NCBI GenBank assembly: GCA_013398015.1
Contig: VZRR01010829.1
Coordinates: 616,679 to 680,678, forward strand
Length of the DNA stretch: 64,000 nt
Direction of reading: 5' to 3'
Source: Oreocharis arfaki
Taxonomy: Eukaryota > Chordata > Aves > Passeriformes > Paramythiidae
Below, one piece after another: positions 26,201 through 38,200 of the stretch (the stretch's first letter is position 1; each line of letters starts with the position of its first letter). Below the pieces are notes generated by a model. It searched no databases. It had not been told where the DNA came from and saw only the letters and a list, made by a program, of their open reading frames with translations. The translations under genes and the position numbers were made by a program.

Positions 26201-29200
26201 TCTATTCCTCTACATATTAAAAAACTCAGAAAGTTACTCAGATAGATGAAAGAAGAATTCAAATCTTAAGAAGTCTAACTGATACATTGATTTAATTGTA
26301 GAAGAAAACCACCCCATGCAGTGACAATAATGTACGTTTATGTTCTTGTCCTATACAAAGGTGGATATATTTCATGGGTTTTGCTTTCTTGTCAGGGTGT
26401 CAGGCAGGGCAAAGTTACATGAGCATCTGAAGGCTCATCAAGGAGTAAGTGAAATAATGAGAAGTGAAACTCTGTGTTCTCTATTTCTAAATCTGGACTA
26501 ACAGAATTATTGGCAGCATGCTTAGATGAAAACTCATGTTGGAGAAAGAAGTTTCTAGAGTGTGGGAAACAAACTTTGAGCTGATCAGCTGAGCTGATTC
26601 TGTAATCTGTGAGTTTTTTAAGTTTATAAACTGGGGAACACAAGTTACCTTATGTATGAACTTACAAAGAGTTTTATTCCTGTTCTTTGTGGATAGCATA
26701 TGCTTTCCATGACCCTTTTTGTCCAGCATTCTTAACAGTTTTGATCCCTTCTCCTAGATCCTCATCCAATTGTCCCTATCTTCATCTAGCTGTCTGCCTT
26801 GTATCCTCTCTTTAGTGGTGTCTCTTGTCCCCATTTCAGCCCTCTTGTCCCACTACAACAAAGTGAACCCCAGGAAGTCTATTTAGCATTCAGTCATTGC
26901 AAGAGTGGAATTTGCAAATACACCATCTAGTGAATTGCAGTGCCAGGCATGTGTTTACTTTTGCTGTCAAACATGCATAACAAACCCAATGCTGAGGTCC
27001 TACTAAAGATTGACATAAGATTTAACCAAAAGGTCAAAGTCCTTAACTGCAAAAGACGGCGTAATGTCAAACTTGGATATTCTAATCCACATCAAATTTT
27101 AGCAACAAGTTATCCTTCTCTTCCATCTCCCCTTATTCCCATATAGATGTCATGCATGTTTAAACTCAGGCAAGACCTTTCTATCAATGTTAACAAAATG
27201 TCAGGGTCTAATTTAAAATGAAAACATAATTGCAGTCTTAATTATAGAATATCATGAACTCCTGTTCAAGGAGAGAACAAGAGAGTGTCCCCGTTTAACT
27301 CACCCACTCAGGAAAGATCTGAGATAATACCCAAGTAAATAATCAGTCACAAAACCTCAAGCTCCCTGTTTATTAGCCCACCCTGAATATGCCAATAATT
27401 AGTCCTTCAGAAGGAAAATAAATTGCTGTGCATTATCTCTGGGATGCCTGATATCATATCTGACCTTCAGATCATCATTACTACAGACATGAAGGTCTTT
27501 CATTATGATAGAAAATGTAGGGAGAAGCTGGGCACATTCTGTCTGAAAGATTTTTGCTGCACAGGGGGCTCTGTTGTTGGTTTGATTTTTGGGGTTTTTA
27601 AAAAAATTTTAACCACCACAAGTAAGGCATAACAGATCACATGTTCTCAGTTTTGTGATTTCCTGGGAAACAGCAAGGGAGAGAAGCAATTAACAGCAAT
27701 TAGAGTTCAAATATTACTGTTAATACTTTTCCTATGGTAAATCTGCATTAGCAACATGTTAAGTGAACATGAAGCCTTGACACTAAAAACAGCCACAATA
27801 TGGGATTTACTCTAAGATTGCTCTTGTACCATTAACTCTGCCCCTTGTAGAAAAGAAGATACTGGAAATACATGCAGCCTCTGGACAGTGGAACTTGCAC
27901 AAAGCAATTTAAAACTCCTGAATGTCAAATTAAATCTCCTAAATTCCTTCTCATAAGCTGGGAATATGTCACTGCTTGTCCATCATAAATGGAAACCTAG
28001 ATGGACTTAGATGGAAGCCAATAGCATTGCAATGCATCTGAATTAATATTTTCAAAGCCTGTGAAAGTCTTTTCTGAAAGCTTTGAGCCTTTGCACACTT
28101 TGTACTGATCAGCTAGAATTTCCTGTAAAAATAATGAAGAAACTCAAGCAAGCTGGTGATAGCTGTAGGAATGGTGGTGAACGAGGTGAGGCAGAAGGAA
28201 ACAGCACTGGTAATGCAAGGTCACAGCCACAGTCATGGCCCTGCAAACCCTGCAGGGACATAGAACTTTTCTTCTTCTTTGTCTCAAAACCCTCTCTGTA
28301 TGATGGAATTCAGAATGTAGAATTGATGAATGTCTCTTCCCATGAGTGCAAAAAAAGCCTGAAATTGGGCTGACATTGAATTGAGAATGGCATTTTATAG
28401 GGAAAGGGAGATAGACTGAATTTCTAGAACCTGGAATTTGGAAACGGCAATATATACTTGGGGTGGGTTGAGGATTTTTTTACTCATTGAGATCCATTGA
28501 ACTAGAAATTAACAACAAGAAAAAAAGTTACTAGGGTTCTTAAACCAATTTTATTCAAACTTTCCAGGAGAATTTCTGAGACTGAGACTCGTTATAGAAA
28601 ATTTCAGCAAAACCCAAAGATTTTTAATTAAATTCTGAGCTACTGGAGCTGGACCAAAGAGAAGGGTAATATGGCTTAATGCTGAAAGAAGACCTCATCT
28701 TGGGAATTAAGAACAGAAGCAATTGGGTGCATGCTTTTGGGTCTGGTATGAAAAATAATTACCAGCTTGGTGGCTTTGAGTTATCAAATACTGGAATTCA
28801 TCTGATGTCTATGTATCACAGCAAAAAAAAAGAGTTGTTTCAGTAAACTCATGTCACTTTTTATATACCACATACCTACTTTAAATCATCTAAGAACTTC
28901 TTCCCCCAAATGTTAAGCATCTGCATGTAAGAATTAGCCTCTGTTTATCTGTTTCCTGAGAAAGGAAGGCAGCAGTTGAATGTGTGGTGCCTTCTTTTCT
29001 CAGAGGTGATTTGAGGGCATTGATTTTGGAGACAAAAGGGGGGAAAGTGCTGTTACAATACGTTATGCTTAACCTGTTGAGTTCTTTGCAACAGGATGTT
29101 AAAGAGGCACACTTCCTGTGGCTAGGCTTTCAGAAGGACCGTGGAATTACTTGACCTCAGCTCTTCTTGAAACTGCTACAGAGAGAGTAAAGAGAGTTTA

Positions 29201-32200
29201 TAAATTAGAAGCAAGTGGTGCCAGATTAAAGTATGATTCATTGAAGAAACTAGCAGTTATGGTGTGCTTTATGCAATCTTCACTTCATTAAATGGAAGTG
29301 CAGGTCTCCAGTTCTCACTGATCTTGATACAGTCTCAAACTACTTATCATTAACTCTGACATCAGCAACTAAAGCTATAAAACTACTTCTTTGCAGGATA
29401 ATTGCAAATATTTTTGTAAATGTGACCCAAACTGTATAGGCCCTAGTAAATAAGGGGCCAGAAAGACCATCTTCAGCTACTTCACCTGTCTTACCTAGAT
29501 AGTTGCCAGAAAGAGGGAAAGTACACAGGAAAAATATAAATTGAAAACTGGGTGCTTTTCTTTCTCTCTTATGTAAATATATTAATTTCAGCAAGCAGCA
29601 GAGTAAAATATTTTCATAATCTGATCAATTCACTCTAAAATTGATATCCATTAATACAAATTCAGCATGACTAGAAAGCTAGCAAAACCAATTAAGGACC
29701 AAAAAGTGGAGCCAGTTACAAAGTTCTCTCTGCATGAAGCTGTGACCTAGTGTTTTATACCACAGGGATAAAAGTTCTCTTTAAAATATGCCAGTTCACA
29801 GGCCAAGGCAGTACATTCCCATGGCTTTCTAGGTAAAATCAAACACAGGAGTTCAGAAAGCCCATGTCTTGATACTGAGTTCCCAGGCTGAGCATCATGT
29901 GAGTGTATATATGCCCATGAACATGCTGAGGAGTAGATTCTTTCCCAGCGGAAGAAAAAGAGCTTAGAAAAGTTGTTTTGGTGACTCTTTGGTGACAGTC
30001 TGTTAAATGTCGCTCTGAAGGGAGTCAGTGCGGTAATCTCGGCACAGGTATCTTTTGTAGGTCTGAGATTCTCCTTTCCCAAGTGCTTTATTTTACCTCA
30101 GCTTGGCTGAAGGTTTATCTGCTCCTCCCAAGGCAAATTGCAGCAGATGAGCTGGTGCTGTGGAAGGGGTCAGCCTGGCTGTTTGTCAAAGCTGACCCTG
30201 GAGGCAGATGAACCCATACACTGAGGGCTGTTCAGTGACACTGGGCAGCCGCTGTGCCTCCCGGGGCCTCTGGCACACAAACGTATTCCCAGAAGGTCAG
30301 AGCACCAGACCTGGGACCAGAATGCTCAGGCTAGACTTCCAGTGTTTGGGGATCATCTGCCTTCACAAACTGCACCAAACTAATTAAATGAGCTTCACAA
30401 TCTATTCAGTTAAATGGTCACTATTTCCCAAATCAGTGCCAAGCGTGACTGATGCTTAAATTGAGTTAAAGCAAATTGATAAAAAGCCTGCTGTAGCCTT
30501 TTCTGTACGTCAACATTGGATTGGTTAATTTTTCAAGTACAATCTGACATATTCACCCTTCTTCACTTTTTCCAGTGTGTTGCATCATTATAAAGGTGAT
30601 TAAATTACTCTTCTCATGCTTTCTAGAAACAAAATTGGCAATGTCTACTTAAAGCACTTTTTAATGATACGTCTGCATTTGTACAAAGGATTTGTGCCAG
30701 TGTAATTAATTTAGTTAAAAAAACCCCACCTTAGACACTTGATAGAAACACTTCCATAAGGACAAAAAATATATTTACAAACCTAAATTGGAATATAAAG
30801 TAGAATACATGGAGAAACATTAACTTAACGAAAGGCTTTTTACGGAATGCCTTCAATATGCAATTACAGTGGTTCAATTTCTGGGCATTAACCCGAGCCT
30901 CCCACTGATTCTCCAGGTTTGACATAGAGTGAGGTGCTTGTACAATGAGGGAAACAAATACCCATTTTGGTAAGCCTTTGAGAGCCTCAAACAGCAGGCA
31001 CTATGCAAGCATAAAGTATGATTATTGCTACTTTACTCATTCAACAGTAAGTTACACAACAAAATAGCAAAAGCGCTCTTGAAAACATACATTTCCCGAC
31101 AAGCTGGAGGAAGAAGCTTAAATTACTTTTCTCAAAGTAGCTCACTGTGAAACCAGCTGTTCTAAGTATGAGTCAGCAGCCTTCCTAGAGCCAAACCCTC
31201 CAGCACCTTTCTAAATTCACACTCATTAAAAGTGTTCATCACCCTGGTAGAAGTCCCTTAGGTATTTGCTAAGCAGTGATGTTAATACAAGGAGGAAGGA
31301 AAAACAAAACACAGAAAAGACCTCTCTTCACTCCAGTTACTTCAAAGGGAGGAGGGAAGTCATTCTTCATTATTTCAGTTACTAATCCCAGCAGGTTTGT
31401 GTCATTATCTGATGAAAATGTTCTTTTTTTATTGTTTGAAGGCATAGTCAGAGGGGCCAGTGTGACAGCCAACTTCCTATAGAAAACCCTGCTCTCCTGT
31501 GCTGGGATCATGGCAGTAAGCCTGCCGCCTGCCCATCAGCAGTGCATGGCTGCAGGCCTGCTCCTTGGCCCTGCGATGCCCACTCCCTTTTGGAAGAGTG
31601 ACAAAGGAGTGCCTAAAGTTAATTTTGTTGTAAAACATCCTGCCTTAATGGCAGAAGCGGCCTGTAGTATCCTTGCCTCTTCCTCCTGTTTCAGTAAACA
31701 TGCCTTTGAAAACCTGCACAAAACATTTCTGTAGAGGAAATTGGCGTCACTCTTACATAGCTGGAAGGATTCTCTCCATAATTAGCAGTAAGAGAATCTG
31801 TGGAAACTCGTAAGCCACGAGTATGTATTTGTGACTTACAGGGTCTGTGGAGAGGTTGCAATAAGGTAAATTTCTTTCAGAATGTTTGAGGACTGGGCTT
31901 GTTTACTTTGCTGAAAAAAGCTTGAATCTGAATTTCCATTTTCCTGTGAGGAAAGAATGCTTTCAGTAACATCCCAGCTAATCCAGGTGGTGCTGTCTTT
32001 TGTGCCTGTTGAGTGGCAGCTGCTAGATCCCTTCAGACGTGGTAGGAATGATGCACAATCTCGAACACAAAACTTACCACCTCAGATGCAATGTGAGGAG
32101 AGAGGAATAACCTCTTCAGCTCTGCACAGGTGAGCTCAAGCTCCATGGGTGATGCAGAGCTGGGGATGTGTGCTGCTCCATTCCAGCTTCCCCGAGAACC

Positions 32201-35200
32201 CCCTGGGGCACATGAAGTGCAGGGAGACATCCTCAGCTTTCCCACTGGATTTGAGTACAATGCAAAAAATCATTTACAGATGCATCCAGCCTAAATTCCA
32301 ATTTGTCTCCGGGCCTTTTAGTTCCTTCTGCCTGCCTCTTGGTTTCTTCAGAGACATCTTGCCGAAGGAAATATTGGGCATAAGGCTATAGCTGAAATTC
32401 AGGTTTACCAAATTATGGGCCTCAGCACTCATCTGGGGAGTAATTGAGAATAACAAGAGTACTGTAAATTCATGCCCAGACTTGCTCAGCACTCACTTGA
32501 GCCCTCAGAATTTACTCACCAGGCTTTTCATGTACCTCAAGTACACTGGTAGAAGGAGTAAGCAGGTATTAACAAAAGATTGAGTATGCATGTTGAGAGT
32601 ACACATAGGTGAACTTGCTTCAAAGAACCAAGGAAGAGAATGTAAGTACATAATATATCTAAAAACAATTGTATGGCTGGAAAAAAAAATTGTATTTCCT
32701 TGCTGTGAAATAAAGGTTTAAACAGAGGTTATAGGCAGTATAGTTTGTCCCATGATGTCCCAGAAAAAAAACCATCATCCTCAGAAATCAGCTGGTTTTG
32801 CTCTGTTATTTCAGGTAAGGTAGAATTTATGCAAAAGTTAACGTCTGGAAATTTTGGAAGGAGGTATGTCGATGCCTGTGATTGGGATAGACTGTCTTCA
32901 TTAGCAAAAATACAGCCAAACAGCAAGGGATGTTTAGAGCACAACAGATGCCGAGCACCCAAGCTCAGCGGCTCTGGGAGCTGGGGATTATTACTCCGGT
33001 CTGCCTGTAACATGGTCCTGTGCATTAGGCACACACCAGGAGTGCATTTTCCAGTTTTGTCTCACCTGCAGGGAGTCCCCAGCTGTGTGAGCTCCTTGCA
33101 TTGCGATCAAATGGGAGGGGGTGAAATCCCCTTCAGAAGAACTTAAGGGGAGGTGATGGAGGAGAGGTGCCTTCTTTCTTACACTGGCTCTAATCCCATT
33201 CCAGACAATGACTCCCCTGCTTGGTTTGGATTTGTCATTTGCCTTTCCAGCACGATGGGAGTTGGATCATTTCACTGATTTCCAACATGGGAGATGCTTA
33301 GGACGTTCACAGGACTCATGTGAGAACTAAGCAGCTCCAGTGTGCTGTGCTGTGCTGTAGGGGCTGCAGAAGGAAAAGACAAAGGAAACGATATCTCTTC
33401 TTTATCCATCCCGAAATAAAGCTGTAAATTGCGTTATGATTTTGTCAATATATGGTGCTTGCAAAGATTTCAAATAAATAATGTTCTGACCTCGGGGGCC
33501 TTATTGATTTTGTAATAATTTCAGAGGAACCACTCAGTTTACTGTTTGCTGACACATTCTTTGCTCCCTAAGGAATTGCTATTGAACATGTATTAAGGAC
33601 AGGATAAAATAATTCCAAAGAAATACAGAGAGGGGGCTTCATGCATGGACTGCTCCACGAATCAGTATTTAACCTCTGACCAGTGACAACAGGTCTCCTT
33701 TAGCTCTATTAGATCAACAGCAAGCTATTATAATTAAATATAAAAACTGTTTAGAGCCTCACCGAACATGTCCTGGGAATTAAAGCATATGGCAGGGATA
33801 AGGATAAAAAGACTTTCCATATGCTAATGACCCTAGATGTCTGAAATAAATTAGATCCATTACAGTTTATGCTCAATAAAAGAAAGACTTTAAGCACTCC
33901 AAAGTTAGTGACTCGAGACCGATTTTGGCTTAGAGATTCAATCTGCCTGCTTATTAATTCTTAGTAAGGCTCTGGAGGAGACAGGGGATGCAAAATCATA
34001 GTTCTGTGCTGTATCAGAATTTTAAAGTGCCATCAGTTTCTTTTCCTTCCTTTTTTTTTTTAATTAAACTATTTTTCATGCTTCATTTTTTTGTTCTCCT
34101 CATTTGATTTTGTTCCCATTTTTGTTTAATTTCTTTCTTTTTAAGGTTTCATTTATCCTATTTCAACTGAACAGAGAACCCAGAATGAATATGGATTTTC
34201 TTGTAAGTTTAATGTTTGATTTTATGTTCCTGGATGCTAGTTTGATGCTGTTCCTTGGGTCAGGCTTTAATGTTGGGCCAGCTCAATGTTTCTAGGCAAA
34301 AAAGGGACTTATTCAGCAGAGTAAGTGACATTCTGCTTGCTTGACAGCAGGCACAGTGCTTTGCAGCAGACACAGAATTATAAGGGCCCATGTGCACGAG
34401 GGAAATGGGAGAAGATGCTGCCTCAGACAGAAACTGGAGAGAATGAGCCATCTTCTCATTAAAATTCCCTTAGCAACTGGAAGGAGTGTGGTGGAAGGGT
34501 AACTTTTCTTTGAGCCGGAACTCAGAGTTCTGCTTCCTGAACTGCTGGGTTAAAAATGGGATGTTTCAAGGTTGGTAAATTGAAGGTCTGGTAGCCCGGA
34601 GCTGTCGGAGATTGATCACTCCCTTTCTGCATCTGCCAGCTCTCACCTCTGCAGCTGGAGGGCAGCTTGGCTTAAATGGCTAAAAGAGATAAAATAAAAG
34701 TGATTTCACACATTTCAAACTAACAAAAATGGGGTACTAAAAGAGTCTGATTTGTTTTTGTACTTCCTTTTTTCATTAGGCTATTTCTAAAAATGGGATT
34801 CTTCACTGTGTAGAAATACATCAATTTTTGAACACATATTCAGACCTTTTGGAAAAAAAATGTCTGGTGGATAATGATGCTAGAGATTAGCTTGGAATTG
34901 GTGCTGAAAATATGGTATAAGCAGCTAGTAGAAATATCATAGCCATTTCCTCACAAGACAGTGCTAATAAATTTTGGTTCTTTTTGGTAAATTACGACAT
35001 TTTTTCTTGTGTTTGCTTCAGCTTTTATCTAAATATGTATGTGTTAATGACACTGATGAGAATTCAGTGTTTGATTCTCTGCTTTACTAATTTACTAGTT
35101 TATATTTTTAAAGGCAAGTTGATAGAAGGGAGTAATGACAGTTTACAGTTCAAAATAAAGACCAAACCAACCAAAGATATGTCCTGATATTCCAGGTATT

Positions 35201-38200
35201 CCACAGAAAATCGAAATTTTGGGTTATTTTACTTCTTTTAAAGTAAAAATAAGGCTTCTGAAGTTTAAAAACCCACATGTTTTTGGTATCAGATGAACTT
35301 CTAAATACCAGGGTTATGACCTGGTATTAATGTCACTAAGACATACTATGTTATTTCATAGTGTGAATTTTGTGCATGAGAGTTAAGTTTGTAACATGTT
35401 TTGCTTAGTTGTTCACAGCCTGAGTGTTAGATACATGAACAAGTGGATAGGGAAAGAGTTAGAACACAAGTTAGAGAGAAATCAAAGATTGTTTTCCATC
35501 AAAAGGGCATAGACCTGTTATATGGTGTTGGAAATGGATTTTAAATTAGCCTATAAAAAAGGTAGTAAATATCTGCAGGAAACAAGAATGATAAGAATGT
35601 GTTTTCTTGAAAGTCCCTGTGAGGAGGACATTTCTTGAAGGCTCCTGGCCTCTCTCCTGCAGCTGCTCCTGACTCAGATGATGTTGCTCTCTACGTCGGG
35701 ATCGTCATCGCCGTGATCGTGTGCCTGGCTATTTCCGTGGTCGTGGCCCTGTTTGTCTATCGCAAGAACCACCGTGACTTTGAGTCGGATATCATTGACT
35801 CCTCGGCGCTAAACGGGGGATTTCAGCCTGTCAACATCAAGGCTGCAAGGCAAGGTCAGTTGGCATTTCACTCCATTTTGACCAATTCACGGAGATGCTA
35901 TCGGTTTATGGTCTCTTGGGCTGCATGAACGATATCGCTGGATGCTTGTTGATGCCTTAAAAAAGGGGAGAACAATCGTGTTCATTTGTTTCTGATTGTC
36001 AAGTGCTCAAAACCCATGGTGGCGTTTTTTAGCTGTTCTCAAAAGTATAAAGCAGGTGAATTTAACTTCTGAAGAGAGAACATGAGTGCGAGAGTGAAAC
36101 TCAGACACATTTATGGAAATAGAGGTCCAGCTCAAGTTGATATCAAAGGCAAAGCTCTGACAGAAACAATGGAGGCAGGAGGCATCACAGAAGTGACACT
36201 ACAGTAATTCTATCGCCTCTCCCTCCCATTTATTTCACTAATAGCTTTTTTTCCTATGCCCTGTCTCCACAGGCATAAATAGTAGTTGAGAAGTACTGTG
36301 CTTTTAATAGAAAATGTAGAAGAAGTTGTGGTAGAACATAATTTAATAATGAATATTTTTATCACTGATGCATAACAGCTTGGGTTTTTTTCCTCACTTC
36401 ATTGGCCAGGAAAAAAACACTCTAAAGGTAGTGCTGTTTTTATCAGGACACTTATTTAGGCTGGAAAGTTCATCTCTTTTCCCAATGTCTGCACCAGAAG
36501 AATAAATCAAAGTAAGAGTTAAGATGACAAGAGAGTTGGCGCATGTAAGATTAGCAGAAGTGTTTTCTTTGCTGGAGAAATTTTTAAAACAAATCCCGAA
36601 AAAGTGTGATGTAGGTACTAATCACTCACTGCAGGGAGTCCTGGGCATAATGACTTCACTGGCTTGTTGTGTCTTTTATTTCAGGAATGCTGTCATTAGG
36701 CCAGTTAGAGAAATTGGTTAATGATTGTCGCATAGCATTTAGGGAGGGGCTCTTAGTTAAAAGTAGATCTACTGAGCAATGAAAACATCTTGTCCTGAAG
36801 CTAAGCATGTCATATTTGAAATCTGAGTGCAGCCTGCAAAAATAATCCCACTGAAAGCTCCTCGGAGCAGAAATGTGCTGTAATTTTGTATGGCAATTGG
36901 ATTCCATAGCAGCTGGGGCAGTCATGAGTCCTGGGAATTTGCTGGAGGGATTCATGGAAATGGAGATGAAGGTTCAGGGACTTGGCGTATCTGGGCATTT
37001 GGAATGAAAGGCAAAATGTAGAATGCAAACCCAAATTGTTTGCTCAGAATAAAGTCATCAGAACAGAGAAATAATATGGTTCTTCCTTCTCATGTCCACT
37101 GCAGACCTCCTGGCAGTCCCACCAGACCTCACTTCTGCTGCAGCCATGTACAGGGGTCCTGTGTATGCCCTGCACGATGTCTCTGATAAAATCCCAATGA
37201 CCAACTCTCCAATCCTGGACCCACTCCCCAACTTGAAGATCAAGGTTTATAACACCTCCGGTGCAGTCACTCCCCAGGATGACCTCTCTGACTTCTCCTC
37301 CAAGCTGTCCCCACAGATTACGCAGTCTCTTCTGGAGAATGAAACCCTGAACATGAAGAACCAGAGCCTTGCTCGGCAAACTGACCCATCATGCACTGCA
37401 TTTGGGACCTTCAACTCCTTGGGAGGCCACCTAGTAATTCCCAATTCAGGTAAGTGCTAGCCATGCTGGCTTAAAGGTGCAGTTGTTTTACGGGTTTAAG
37501 TGGTGTTAGCTTGCTTTTGTGTGCGGAAAGAAAGTCTGTACCTGGGACTCTGCCTTTTCTTTGATCAAAACAAACAGATGGGTTGTTTTTTCCCCCCCTT
37601 CATTTGCATCTACCAAAGTACTTCAAAATATTTTCTACCCAAAGCCCTGGTCACCTTTTAAACACTGCAGGCTTGAGGAAGACTTGGGCCCCTCATTATA
37701 AGAGCACAAGTCTTAGGAGTAGCAGCTGAGGGACCTGGGGTTTTGTAGCCTGGAAAAAAGGAGGCTGAGAGGGGACCTCATCACTTTCTAAAACTACCTG
37801 AAAGGAGGCTGCAACAAGGTGGGGGTTGGTCTCTTCTCCCAAGTCATACTTAGGGATGTGATCTAGTGGTGAACATGGTGGTTTTAGGTTAATGGTTGGA
37901 CTCAATGAGATCTTAGAGGTCTCTTCCAACCTAAATGATTCTGTGATTCTAAACAGAATATAGCAGGGCTCTTAGCCACTTCTTGAGACATACAAGGCTT
38001 CAGAGCTCCCCTGTGTGAAGTGCAATTCAGCATCACCTTTTCCTCTCATGCAGTTCTAGAAAAGGGCCTGCAATACAGTAGGCCTCTATTTTGTCACTGC
38101 ACATAAAAGAGGACGAATTAATTTAAAAACAAATTGGTTGCTCCACTTCCAATTCATTGCAGACTATGTGCAGTTGAAGTAGGACAGCAGAATACTATTT

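Larger units (their letters stand above)
20619..35662 (+). other. UNC5C: UNC5C intron 7, containing a cassette exon
   Basis: This 15 kb intron, the longest in the window, separates the extracellular TSP1 exons from the transmembrane exon. Apart from the cassette exon at 34146-34202 I find no coding sequence. It holds a CT-rich tract at 22515-22588, a 25-base tandem duplication at 24153-24197, a 16-bp perfect inverted repeat at 24645-24679, a (TGTGC)n run at 33341-33358, and candidate conserved AT-rich blocks at about 30360-30720 and 33400-33990. Confidence 0.85.
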
